Notes: generated by a model from the sequence alone, not told the origin. 64,000 bases of DNA from Siphonodentalium dalli (GCA_032622095.1 CP136067.1:40715549-40779548), one strand, 5' to 3'; positions 47,450-60,234 are shown, counted from the stretch's first letter. Translations and numbers: made by a program.

Positions 47450-47820
47450 ATTGCACTGAAGCGCATTCGCACCATATTGCAGCGACATTGCACTAGACTG
47501 GAGCGCAATTGCACTCCGGTGCGGTGGTATTGCGTTGCAATGAAGCGCAATTGCACTGTGGCGCGGAGACATTGCGCTGCACTAAAGCGCAATTGCACTG
47601 CGGTGCGGCGACATTGCGATGCACTGAAGCGCAATTACACTGCTAGTGCGGTGACTTTGCGATGCACTGAAGCGCAATTGTAGTGCTGGTGGGGCGACTT
47701 TGCGCTGCACTGAAGCGCAATCGCACTGCGGTACGGCGACATTACGCTAAACTGAAGCGAAGTAGCACCGAGGCGCGGCGACATTGCACTGCACAGAAAC
47801 GAAATTGCACTGTGGTGGAG
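47450..47820. repeat. 42-bp minisatellite, unit 3
   Basis: Identical in the lines compared to the copy at 43270-43640, 4180 bp upstream. Confidence 0.85.
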
Positions 47821-49797
47821 CGACATTGCGCCGACCTGAAGTTGCCAATTTCAAAGCCAAGTACGCGCATTGGCAGTCTTCAGACAGTAGATAACCGGAA
47901 GTCACGTGTCATTTTTAAGAAAAAACGTACACGCCACCTGAATTTGGCTCATCGCTATAGAAAATATAGAAACAATTATATGACGTCATCATTCACCTGC
48001 GCCCAAGGTATAAGCACCGATGGTTGCTATAAATGGATTATGTGTCACACAAGGAAACTCCATACAAAATAATAAACAAAATCGGCCTGATAAATCTTGC
48101 GTCAGTAATTTCAATGGCAGAACAGAGTTACGTCCGTGGCTCCGTCCATACTCGACCAACTAACCACATTTGAACAAAAAACCCTGTCAACTAATACTAT
48201 CCGCACCAACCATGACCACATTATTACCCAATCAAATCTCTGCAAGTGTTAATTAGTAGTCCACATAATTTATTTCACCCATTAAAGTAAAATTGCCACA
48301 CTATATCATTACGACATTCATCAAGGCGTGGTGTATTTAATCGGAAACCAGTATAATGTGTATTCCATTTATGATTACTAACACTAAACTATAAGGCATA
48401 TCTCACCATAGTCCTTAGGTTTCGAATGGTAACACTAGCATTGGTATGCATTATCGATGGCACGACATTGGTACACTATTTTTTAAGGTCATGTCTGGTG
48501 CCAAAACTATTTAGCCTACCGGATTACGCTACACTTCCTTTTTCAAGTCCTCGTTGATCGCTCATGGTCCGAGCTTGCGGGCAGGGGTGTTATTTAACTT
48601 TAGCTGTTTTGTTTTTCATACTTTTGTATGTGTTAAGAAAGCCTATGGTCACACAATATTTAGTCACCTTTGATCCAATATTTAGTTACTTTTGACCCAA
48701 TATTCAGTCACATTTGACACCATTTATACAGTCAAACATATCTCAATTTAATTAAAGGATACTGAATATTTAGCTCATTGTATAACGCAATTACATTGGG
48801 TTACTTTATGTAATGCTTGGTTACCTATTGTGTTAAAATTTGACAAGATGTTTGGTTAAAAGTTAAATAACTAATTTTGACGCAATTGATTGGGATAAGA
48901 TTAACAAAAATTCAGTTGGAGGAAAACGCGGTAACCCCATTTAGTTAGTAGACAGTTTGTCTCCTAATGTTTAGTCAGAAAGTTTTGACCCAACAGTTTG
49001 GTTAACAATTGACTGAAAGTTAGTTAGTCAATATTTAGTTTCCAATTGTTTAGTCCGAGGAGTTTGAACCAAAAGTTTTATTAAAAGTTGACTAACATTT
49101 AGTCACGCATAACTAAACTTTAATTACAGTGTTCGGGCCAACATCCTAATCATATTATGACTGCATCGATAGTAACAATAACACTTTTGTATTGTCCAAG
49201 CTATGTTTCTGGCGAGCTATCCTGACAACCAGGGTATGATATATGATAATTTACCTCATGTTAGGGTTACTATGGTATCCCAGTGTTATTAAACGACTAC
49301 CAATGTCAAATTGATGCTACTAATACAAAAGTGTGCACAATAGAGCACATAAATACCAACAATTTGATCAATTGTGTTATTATGTACATTTTGGTACATT
49401 TGTTTATGCATGTGCTTCTTTAGTACATAACAGTATATATAACAGTATAATTCAAGACCAACAACTGCAAATTATGATTCAAATCTCAGGGAATAGGTTA
49501 AACATTTGATGATCGTCTTCTGTCTCTCGTTAATTTATTTTGTTAATTCTGGGGGGGGGGGGGGGTACGTCAAACAAGCGTTCCAACACCGGGTTTGATA
49601 TCAGTTTCCCGTGAACAGTATTGCGCAATAAAATGTCCTCATATGTTAATTGATGGCTTCGTACGATTTATTTCACCCAATAAAGTATCATTGACATACT
49701 TTATAATGACCACTTCATCACGACGGAATATGGAATTGACTTTGTGTGGCCTAGACGGGAAAGAGAAATAAAAAGAATTCAATTATCAAATACTCAC

Positions 49798-50064
49798 CTT
49801 TGACAGTAAGTGTGCCCATTGTAGAATTGTCCCCGATTATGCATTTGTATTTAGCAGCGTCGTCCATAGCAACAATTGGTATGGTGAGAGTATGAGTAAG
49901 CTCCTCCGATGTCATCTGGAAGTGATCGTCTGGTTCAATCTCATTGGTTCCCTTGAACCATTTGGCCGTGGCCTTTTGCTTTGAAACCTGTACGGCCATT
50001 GTGACCTTCGTTTTCTCTTTGACGGTGATATCACCCAACTGTTTTGTGAACATCACTGGTATTT
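49798..50064 (-). CDS. I-set Ig-domain exon, unit 4
   Basis: The first of the four Ig exons in transcript order. 267 bp, phase 1 at both ends, acceptor CACTCACTGCAG and donor GTGAGT intact. The product matches units 2/3 except for one clear change, Lys to Glu in NEIEPDDHF (between strands C and D). The strand-B Cys is again absent, and the strand-F YKC is present. About 130 bp of the intron beyond the donor is deleted relative to units 2/3. The exon is open and appears functional. Confidence 0.87.
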
Positions 50065-51409
50065 CTGCAGTGAGTGAATAATTTATTATAGTGACATAAA
50101 TATACATCATGCATACACCAAGAGAGTCAATGGCTGTTGACATGCTCCAAACTGTAACGACTGAAACGACTAGGACCCCCGAAGTATATAGTAGTCAGTA
50201 CTCGTCGAAATCACATAAAACAAGTAGTTCTAAACTGGCACGTAGCTAGAGCAATGAGTTATGTTAAATTTAAAACAATTCAAATAAAAAATAAAAAAAT
50301 GTATGTAACACAAATTATATATATATTTTTTTTATTTTGTGTTTTGAATAAAAATGGCTAAATGTTCGACATTCTAATACCACGTCGGACAACCCATGGT
50401 CTTGAGAAAGAGACATTTTAATAACTAATATCGGAGTTAAGCGTTATATCACTGGCTCGCTTCTTTATTACGTATCAGTTTACATAGCAGTACAATTTAA
50501 CATCAAATCCAAATTATGATTCAAATCACCACGGAATAGGCTAAACATTTGTTGAACATGATCGGTCTCTCGTTAATGTATTTAGTTAATTATGTTTGTA
50601 CATCAAAGAAGCATTCCAACGCTGGCTATACTCGGTATATCAGTTTTCCAATCTAATGTCCGCAAACTGACGATTGATTTTATGTAACCCAATGCTTGGT
50701 TATATATTGTGTTCAAATTTGACTGGATATTGAGTTAAAATTTAACTAATTAATTTTTGACCAGTTGATTGGGTTACAACTAGCTAAATTGTGTAGGAGG
50801 TAACCCAGATTAGTTAGTAGATATTTAGTCACCCAATGTTTAGTCAGAAATGTTTGACCCAATAGTTTAGTTAACAATTGACTGAAAGTTGGTCAATATG
50901 TGGTTATCAATTGTTTAGTCTGTGGAGTTTTGACCCAATAGTTTAGTTAATAGTTGACTAACAACACTTTAGTCACAGTGTAGGGGCCAACATCCGAATC
51001 ATATTATGACTGTATCAACATTATCGAAATAACACTTTTGAATTGTCAAAACTATTTATATATCGAGCTATGCTGACGACCAGGGTATGATCTATGAATA
51101 CTCTTTCAGCTTAGGGGCCCTATGATATTCCAATGTTATTAGATGCCTACAAGTGCCAAGGTGACGCTACTTGTACAAACTTAACACTATATGGCTTCTA
51201 CATTCCAATAGTTTGATCATTTGTACTATTATGTACATGTGTATATGCATGTGGTTCTTTGTCACACAACAGTATACTTGAGAACGTTTCAGGTACCGGT
51301 GCTATGAACATTCTGCATTCAGGTACGTAATGCGGTGATACGGGTATCCCGTATCGTAAGGTACAAACAAATGTGTCAGCATTTGAGACTAAAGATATAT
51401 GTCAAATTG

Positions 51410-51835
51410 ACATCTGTGTTAGTGATGACGATGACGACAACGATAATGACGATGGCGGTGGTTGTTATGGTGACCAAACCGACGACGACTACGTTGATGA
51501 CAATGATGATAATAATAAAGACGACGACGATATTGTTATTGTTGACGACAATACTGATGATGATTTCGATGACAAGGATGGTGATGATGAGGTGGATGGT
51601 GACGATGGTGATTATGACAGCGATGATGATAACGACGATGATGGCGAGGAAAACGATGGAGGTGATGATGATTGTGATGATGATGATGATGATGACGAGG
51701 CTGATGATGTTGACGACGATGATGTTGAAGATGGCGATTGTGAAGACGACGATGTTGGTGATGATGACGATGATGTTGATGATGATGATGGTGAAGACGA
51801 CAATGATGGTGAGGGTAATACGAGTGAAGGTGTTG
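51410..51835. repeat. GAY-type acidic microsatellite
   Basis: Imperfect GATGATGAC/GACGAC repeats. On the plus strand they read as poly-Asp with Glu and Gly, in frame with the LINE endonuclease that follows (the frame spans 51373-52242). Other frames give Met/Thr-rich, Ser-rich and His-rich products of the same repeat. Confidence 0.85.
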
Positions 51836-53187
51836 GTAAGGTAAAAGTATTAGCACTCAATGTTGGTAGCTTACGTAAGCGACTACATTATCCAGAATTC
51901 ATTTCATTACTGAACAAATTTGACATAATCTGTCTGTCAGAAACAAAGCTATTCGCGGGTGAATCGATTGATATACCTAACTTTGACGTTGTGTCACAGA
52001 GGGGAAGGCCAACATCAGGCAACAGTCGTGCAGGTGGATTACTTGTTGCCACTAATCGGTTAACAGGTATAAAAGTGAAAAGCATCGATTGTGCTTTGGA
52101 GAACATGTTATGGGTTAAACTTTCAACCCATGATAACGTTACCTCACGATGCCTTCTTATTGGTGTTGTTTATATTCCCCCAGAGAATACAAAATATGTT
52201 AATAATAACTGGAATGCAGAATTAGAAGGGGAGCTTCTTTAATGCCCGCACAGCGCGCTTAGATGATCGTATTGAGTTAACAACCGACTCACACCCTGAG
52301 ATCACAAACCCTCACTTGTGCGAGTATATGTTCGATTGTGATAATATGGCCACTTTTGATATTCCGGAAAGATGTACCGATGACACTGGTAAACCTAACT
52401 CATGTGGCTATAAACTAATTCACACCTGTCAATTTGGGAACATATATATACTGAATGGTCGCGTTGGAAAAGACAAGGGGATTGGCAAACGAACATGCCG
52501 CAATGCAAGTTTGGTTGATTATGCCATTGGATCGAGGACTGTTTTTGCTTATGTTACTGATTTTGAAATATTAGATTTCTGTTATCTTTTTTCTGACGTC
52601 CATTGTGGACTTAGTGTCCAACTAGACTTACGACATTTGAGTACTGCGCGTACAGTCGATGTGGCGAATGACAAGGTAAGTTTTGCGTTGGGACTGAGGA
52701 TAAAACCATGGGATAACATCAAGTCTGAAGAATATACGAAACACGTCAGCGAACGTCTTGATGCATTACGTAACATGATGAACTGTGTGGAAATGAATCC
52801 CGCAAGACATGGTATAAAAAATCGTGTTTTATCGGAATCGGCAGTTGATACATTTGGGACTTACCGTGAACGCAACAAGCGTACATAACAAACATGCAAA
52901 CCAGATCAGAGGTGGTTTGATTATGAATGTCGTAGTTACCGAAAGAAATTCAATTCTGCGCGGAAACGATATAACAGAAATAAGTCAAAAGCCACCAAAT
53001 CTGATCTAAGACAGGTTAGTACAGGGTATAAGAAAATTATGGACAGAATACGGTCGGAAATGCTCACAAAATGTAATAAGGAATTGAGGGAAATTCCCAA
53101 CAAGTCTACAAATACATTTTGGTGTACGTTCAAAAGATTCTCAAAGTGTAAAGTTCAGCAAATGGATAACCCGATTAGTTTAAATTA
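51836..53187 (+). pseudogene. Non-LTR retrotransposon fragment: endonuclease and linker, no RT
   Basis: 51841-52230 reads VKVLALNVGSLRKRL, then DIICLSETKLF (metal-binding Glu), GGLLVATNRL and LLIGVVYIPPENT, the first two thirds of a LINE apurinic endonuclease. A small deletion near 52240 destroys the usual GDFN motif; reading resumes in another frame as FNARTARLDDRI. 52316-52888 gives ILNGRVG, GIGKRTCRNASLVDYAIGS and DFCYLFSDVHCGLSV, the Ser-Asp-x-His end of the nuclease. After a further frame change 52905-53150 reads WFDYECRSYRKKFNSARKRY and NTFWCTFKRF, the linker before the polymerase. The reverse transcriptase is absent. It lies upstream of, and opposite to, the Ig gene. Confidence 0.85.
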
Positions 53188-54800
53188 GTCCAGGAGATCG
53201 GGAGGTAGTGTTGCTCATATTGACGGACAAGCTGTGACCATGTTATTTTTAATGTTTTAGGTATGGTAATGAAGAAAAATCATGATAGCAAGAACAAATT
53301 TGTAGCCTTCTTTGTTTTTTTTCAATGTGTAAAGATTTCATTTTAGTATGATTTTGGTGATTAAGTTGAATAGTAATTGTGTTAATAATGTTAAATAACT
53401 AATTGTGCTAAAAAAAATGAAGAATTTCAATGTTTCTTTTCTCAATTTTTTACCATTTTGTTTTACTTTTTTACGCAAAATCGTCCAAATTGCAACCATT
53501 TCATCTTAGTATGATTTTAAGGTTAAATTCACCATAATTATTTTAATATTGTTAAATAATTTACAACTTGGCTTCTACAATGTTTTTAAATGGATTTAAG
53601 AAGGTTTCTACTTGTTTTCTAAGTTGAGGGGTGGTCTAATTCAAATCCAATTAAACATTGTACTGTTCAAAATTAGATACATTCCTTAAGGCGTATGGTA
53701 GATATACGTAACTAGTTTTCAAAACGTATACATATGCCTTTCTATCCTGTGCGTTATGCACGCGAGTCGGATTTTACAAATTAAATTATGATGAAAAACC
53801 CAGAATTTTGGGTGTGGTCACAGTTGTGGTCATAATATTCCGATTAGAGAGTGGATGGACATGGGGCATGCGACACTGTGCAGTATAATGTATATAACAA
53901 GCATGACATGATACATTAGTATCTTTCTACTAAACTGTGCTTCCAGAGTTATCAGGAATCGAGTATCAGTGTTATTTCTTACCCCCAAAAAATGGTCAAT
54001 TTTAAAATGGGGTATGTGTGTCAAAGGACCACTGGGAGATAATAGGATGTCCAATGACTCCTATATTTTTATCGTATCACAGTAAAGCTTTTTTTGTAAA
54101 ATTGGCGCGGTTTACACGATCATAGTTCGATTTTCTTTACAATTATATGTTACAAGCAACTAATTATATAGAGTTACGCTTCTTGAACTCGAGTCAGCAT
54201 AACACAAACATCTGGCTGCTGATTGGTTGATTATCATTGAGGGAAATATCCCTAATCGGGAACAGAAAATCATAGCCTACGTAAATATGGCGATCGTGTA
54301 TGTTTAGATGTCCAGGAAGAGTCTGGTGGTGTCCAGAAGTTACGGAAGGGGTCTGGATATGTTTATGCTGCTGATTTTTGTGCAGTAAATGGGGTAGTTG
54401 TGGAAATGCAAGATTATCGTTTAAAAAAAATACCGAAAAGGGCACGTTTGTTGTAACACACTTGTGCAGCGGATGACGTTCTAAGGGAAAATTGACCACT
54501 TGAAGTTCAAATAGGCTTAACCCATAGCCGGCGGGACTTTTAGTTAACACTGTCGCCTATGGAAAATAATTAAGTGTTTGTAACCTATAGATACGAAGCT
54601 TCGGTACATTAATTATTATTCATATATTACTATATTTAAATCATATTTATACATACAGTCGGCGTCGAAACAAAAACATGAATGTACCGATTATTCGTGA
54701 CATTCAAGTTAAATGTTCAATAATAGAAAATTATACTGTGACCGGTTCATTCAACATGAAGTTAATCAAGGTGCATCTTTATTAATAACAGTATACAGTA
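53188..54800. other. Unassigned AT-rich sequence
   Basis: Contains T-rich and TTAAAT-rich stretches, with ATTTCATTTTAGTATGATTTT at 53336 and a related TTTCATCTTAGTATGATTTT at 53499 (degenerate ~163-bp repeat). No exon was recognised. Confidence 0.4.
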
Positions 54801-54809
54801 CTATCAGAA

Positions 54810-55860
54810 TAAACATGTGGCCCTGGGTACTTATCTCCCAGCGCTGTGGCAAAAAAAAAAAATTGACAATGCATTCTTAAACCCAAACATGTGGCGGATT
54901 TTCATCCAATGCACCGAAGCTTCGTGCCATGTACCAAAGCTTCGTGACGTGTCAGAACTCCAGGAATATACCACCATAGGACATCATATGGTACCTGTAA
55001 CAAACGTTGAATGGTCACCAGAAACCCGGATATTAATACTTTCAGATCATAATTAGCATCGCATTATATATTAACCCATCGAGGAATATGTCATAATGAC
55101 ACACTATATTACACCTACTATATAACTGCTCCCTCCCTGACACAGGGCTACATATAAGCAGTTTATCGATGTCTACTTAATGAGAGTATACAGTTCCGTC
55201 AGAATCTGACCTCGCATCGTTAACCCCAAATCTGTGGCAATTTTTCATCCAATTTACCGAAGCTTCGTGACACATACCGTCAAATGGCATCAAACGTTGA
55301 ATGGTCACCATAAACTTCGATATCAGTCATTTCAGATCGTAACTATCATGGAATTATATATTAACCCGTGGTGTAATTATGTCAAAATGACACACTATAT
55401 TACATCCACCCTATATAACTGCTTCCTCCCTGACACAGTGCTACATACAAGAAGTTTATCCATGTCTACTTAATGAGAGCATATAGTTCTGTCGAAATCT
55501 GGCGCAAAATGTGACCTTGCATCATTAACCCCAAATCTGTGGCGGTTTTTCATCCTATGTACCGAAGCTTCGTGACATGTACCGAAGCTTGGTGACGTGT
55601 CAGAACTTCTAAAATATACCCCATCGGGACATCAAATGGTATCAAACGTTGAATGGTCACCAGAAATCTCGATATTAGTCATTTCAGACCATAATTAGCA
55701 TAGCATTATATATTAACCCATCGAGAATTATGTCAAAATGACACACTATATTACACCCACCCCTATATAACTGCGTCCTCCCTGACACAGGCTGCATATA
55801 AAAAGTTTATCCATGTCTACTTAATGAGAGTATACAGTTCTGTGAAAATCGGGCGAACAA
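54810..55860. repeat. ~320-bp tandem repeat, three copies
   Basis: AACCCCAAATCTGTGGCGGT and the following TTTTCATCC..ACCGAAGCTTCGTGACAT recur from about 54880, 55214 and 55530. They share AACGTTGAATGGTCACCAGA, TTATATATTAACCC, CAAAATGACACACTATATTA and TCCATGTCTACTTAATGAGA. The CGAAGCTTCG palindrome is repeated two or more times per unit. Confidence 0.8.
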
Positions 55861-56480
55861 TTTGGTCTATAAATCCCGTAGTGTGACACATTTAATATAG
55901 ACCAAAACAATAAACACCTTTCAACCCAAAGATAATTACATTTTAATTGAAAAAATGGTCCAAACATGAAAAGTTAATTTTTGCCGATATTTAAGTCAAG
56001 TTTTTGAGAGAAAAGTCCAATATTTTTGGTGATGTCAGTGGTGACAATAGTAACAATTAACCATGGTACATGTTAGTATTCAATGTATAGAAGGCAGAAT
56101 GGCCAATTTTGTACATCGTCCACAACTTGTAATCGATTGCAGGACACGCTGGGGCAATATTTACCATTTTCCATATTTTGGCAGCCATTTTGAGCCAAAG
56201 TAAGAATTTTGGTTCCAGTGAGTTGGAATATTCATAGGTATAATCATATGCATCAATTACATTACAAAGTTCTGTTCATTTCTTGTTAAAATATGACTAT
56301 AATCCCAATTGTGATTTGTTTGCGAAATTTTATACCGCGTTCTGTAAATTCAAATTTTGAGGGAAACGGAAGGGGCTAGGACCCCAAAAAGTGCATATTT
56401 AATTGCCCCTATGATCAGTTAATATACAAAATACAAAATAAAGTCGCATTACACAACCAGTTCCAAACAGCATGAATCGA
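55861..56480. other. Unassigned
   Basis: No exon, RNA or repeat was recognised; an interspersed GGCAGCCATTTTGAGCC phrase occurs near 56180. Confidence 0.4.
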
Positions 56481-56484
56481 TCTA

Positions 56485-56575
56485 GTAGTAGTAGTAGTAG
56501 TAGTAGTGTAGTAGTAGTACCAGTATATACATATATGTGCTGCTGCTGCTATGCACATGGATATATATACTGGTA
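56485..56575. repeat. (TAG)n followed by a hairpin with CTG loop
   Basis: About ten TAG triplets (56485-56518) run into ACCAGTATATACATATATGT, which pairs with ACATGGATATATATACTGGT across a loop containing four GCT/CTG triplets. Confidence 0.7.
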
Positions 56576-59500
56576 ACTGTTTGCGATAGTATCAAATATT
56601 TAAAAAGTTTTTTGCTTCCAATGAATTTTCAAAATAAAATCTACGTTGTTTATCCCATTGTGATACGACTGTGGGCCAAACAGTGATGAGTACTTTCAAT
56701 TGCATCACGAAAGGGCAATTTAACGAGATACATTGTTTCTGACAGACCGGATTGCAACGTCAATGGAAGTTTTTCAGGGTGCTGGAATGTTAGACGTCTT
56801 CCGAAAGCTAGAAAGATGTTTCCTTAGATCCTTATCTAACCTAAAAATATCACACATGCAGCGTTCATTTACTACGGGGAGCTGGTAATCAGACCAATTT
56901 CGTTGACAATAAAAATAAATTTACCAATATTTTGTAACGCAATAATCACGACGGAAAGCACCCGCTCTCCTTTTGTGCTCTACATTATCATGATGAATTG
57001 TGTACGCACGCTATAAACTGTGTCTGTGTCAACACTGCAATTATAATCCCCTTTAGATGTTTGCAAAGATCATAAAATTATAATATTCCCGAGGCTATCC
57101 ATACATGAGGAAGTTGTGTGTATCTGAGTGCTGCTCGAACACTGTCATATGTACACGGACAGTCTTGTACAAGAAAACCATAATCCGAAATGGTAACGCC
57201 CTCAAGATCATATTATTAGCCATAAATATATATTATAATATAAAATATATTGGTTACATAAATTCACCGCCTCAGAATTCCGTTAACACAACTAATCCTT
57301 CGAATTATTACAAACAACTACGGCTTATTACTGCAGGTTTCTCATTCACCACACTAGAAAGCTTCTAAATGGGATAAAAAATCGGAGGTATTGTGTTCCC
57401 GCCAAGAGTGCATGGTCCCGCCATTGTTCATACCTAAACATCGAAAGCAATAAACGATGTGATAATTGTTACATACTGCAACTATAAGACGTCGAACGGA
57501 TACACACCCCACGAATGTGTTGTCCTGCGAGAAATCCCATCGCTATAGCTCAATTTGACATGGCCAGATTAGACTTCCTACAATATCCATAAACAAGATC
57601 ATATATTATATACCCATGATTTTAATTATAAAATATAAAATATATTGGTTTCGCGAATGACCAACTCAGATTTCCGTTAAAATAACAATAACAACCAGCA
57701 CCTAATTAACGAACCGGCGGCCGACTCGGCCGTCTCCGACCACAACCATCAGTGGGCTGCAAAACGAAAAATATCTATATAAGACTTACAAATTATCTTT
57801 TTAATTTATTTTATTGGTAATTGACATAGCTTGTCACAAACCAAAAATCAACATTATTGACATACTAATGTAAAGGACAATATACGAAAATCTCGAGTTC
57901 GACTTTTAAATAAATAAACCGGAAAAACCAATTTTCTATTTATAAAGGTCCCATCGGCGCATCGGCCCACATGTTTCTAATATTTTGCCACCAGTATACA
58001 CCCGATGGGCGTGAATAAATCTATGAACCTGCATATAACTAGTTGGTTATTGTTCGTGCTTGGGAGGGATAATCTGATATTTTGTTCTGAAACACATTTG
58101 GTCATTATTTTATTGTGCCTAAAAGTATGTCGCCATTCAATGTCATGGTCATTAACTTATCTACACGCGACAATTGCTTCAGCTAATGGGCGTATGCTCA
58201 GATCAGGTGTGTTTAAATTCAGCACTGTCTATATGATCAAAGAATACTGTAAACGGTCTAGTAAAGACATATTGTGGACCCATTTCATTTAATAAAACCA
58301 ATCATTAGCAATGGACAATTAATATTGTCGAAAAGTCCAAACCCATCGACTCTACCCGTTCAGAGAACACACAGGTTGAACTACGCACAAATGTAAATGT
58401 TTACTATGTGTTGGAACGCAATGGTGTGTATACACATTATGGCAATTAATTGGATATAAAATATATGAATATAACTTATTTTGGCATGATAATTTGCTAT
58501 ACCGTTTGGAACACCTCAGCGGAGTGTTTCAGATCACGTAAGACTTCATTTGAAATATACATCGTGATATTATATGCATATACCGTGCTTGGATACTAGG
58601 CTATCAGTGGTTTACCTAATTATCCGATAATGTCCAATAATTATTGACCTGTGCGTGTAGGGCTTGCCAGCGACTGTTTGTCTTCACACTATACAATAAT
58701 TTCACCGAGGCGTGTTGCCGTTTGCTTCTGGCCACAATTACCTGCTCAACCGTATACGTGTATGTTATGTAGGATCATTGGTCTACCTGTATGGGCAAAT
58801 ACAAGAGTGATACCGCATTTTATTTGCGTAAATGGCTATTAAATTATTTACCACCGACGCATGAACTGTTTCAGAAAATTTGGTATATATAGCAGCAATG
58901 CCTGTTGGTTGTGCTTGTTTGCTCATTTTGGTGTGTTATTGCAAATATAGACTTTCATGATATGAGCACTTTGTACCGTGGGGTTTAACGATGCACTCAG
59001 TGTTCCGGGAACACTTTTACTAAAACTATTTTGCTTGCGTTTAAGGTTCAAGTGTATAAAATGACACGTTTCAAACAAGATATGCTACAAGCAAGACCAT
59101 AGTTTGTTTGATATTGAATTGTCCTCGCATCTATTTAATATAGTTTTCCGGCATTTGTTTCTGTGTAAAACATAATCTATTATCTTAATGTTTTAATAAC
59201 AACGTGATATTCTGTGTTATTTATAACCATAGGTTACGTGTTTTCAACATTTTCTCAACAATGTCCATGTGATATATTAGTTTCTTAAAAGCACCGACTC
59301 ACATATTATCCTATTCAAGAAAGCTTTAGTTATTATTTATATCTAATTTAGGAGACTTTTTATCGGATTTTCACTTTTAGTTCAGGAAGTTTAAAAAATT
59401 GTAAATATTATATCTGACAAAGAGCGTCAGTTGTTTCATTGCATATACGAGGATAATAATACAGAGCGTTTCATATGTAATTATTCTTACTCTTGGTGTG

Positions 59501-60072
59501 GTTTTTTTATGCGGGCGGCGCTATATGTGTTACGAATAATATCGATTGTAAATAGTGTTTTATTGTTATCCCGCAGGGTGAATGGGATAGGCTTAAGCTT
59601 GGTTGAATTGGTGGCAAATCGGTTGGGTATATTCAAGTTGTACACATGATATACGCAGTTGATGATGTTGAACCAAATCATGGCACAGCCTATGTGGCGT
59701 GTCAGCTTTCGGCTGAATAAGCTATATGATTTACTGTTTTGAGTTAGTCATTTGTGTCATGCCACTTCAATAAATGGTTAAAGTTTATCACGTTTGTGTC
59801 GCAGAATGAAACGAACATTCACTAATAATGGTACCAGCATTTTGAATGCAAGGTATACATGTCTCAATATGGTCCATTAAGTGCGTCATATCGTACATGT
59901 ATATGGCACTACTATACGACTGAACGTCGGTTATGAGGGGGCATGACATTAAATTTAAACTAGAAGCAAGTTAGTGCGTGTTTGTGTATGTGCGTATTTA
60001 TTAGGTTGCTTATTAGGTTTTATGATACATATAGTTAATGAATTACAAAGTTGTACAGTATTTGCATTTCAG
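56576..60072. other. Unassigned AT-rich sequence
   Basis: A degenerate direct repeat pairs 57195-57270 with 57610-57680 (TATAAAATATATTGGTT, then ..CCGTTAA). Frames of 87 and 95 codons (57105, 58005) match no family I know. No convincing exon was found. Confidence 0.4.
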
Positions 60073-60234
60073 AAAAAAGAAGATTTGTGCATTTTATATG
60101 GAGATCGAGAAATGAAATCAAAATACCTAGTACCAAGGATATGGAGCAACGTTGTTTTTATTAATGCACCGTATCCCAGCTATATTAAGTCTGTCATGCA
60201 ATGCAACACTGACACTCATACAATGTCACAATTA
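60073..60234 (+). CDS. Candidate internal exon, unrecognised, phase 0/0
   Basis: TTTGCATTTCAG (60061-60072) is a good acceptor and GTAAGT (60235-60240) a perfect donor. They enclose exactly 162 bp, 54 codons with no stop, phase 0 at both ends. The peptide is non-repetitive: it begins KKEDLCILYGDREMKSKYLV, has WSNVVFINAPYPSYIKS in the middle and ends TDTHTMSQL. I recognise no domain, and no partner exons with matching phase were identified nearby. The same frame continues upstream to an ATG at 59974, so an alternative is a chance frame of 89 codons. Splice-site quality and length in codons make an exon credible but unproven. Confidence 0.3.

Larger units (their letters stand above)
35641..51285. 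repeat. Segmental tandem array (~4.1-4.6-kb units) carrying Ig exons
   Basis: Four units each contain one Ig exon, a TTTAGTCA/TTGAC-rich intron block, a conserved block near CAAGATCAAGGTGATATAAG (38205, 42339, 46519) and a 42-bp minisatellite. Exon-to-exon distances are 4624, 4180 and 4046 bp. A partial fifth unit without an exon spans about 50560-51285 and matches the start of the array (35641-36060). Units 2 and 3 agree at every line compared over about 41202-44585 versus 45382-48765. Unit 1 is more diverged. Unit 4 has lost about 130 bp just downstream of its exon. Confidence 0.9.

Noticed and set aside
51335-51860. Met/Thr-rich, His-rich and Ser-rich frames
   Set aside because: Alternative frames of the GAY microsatellite.
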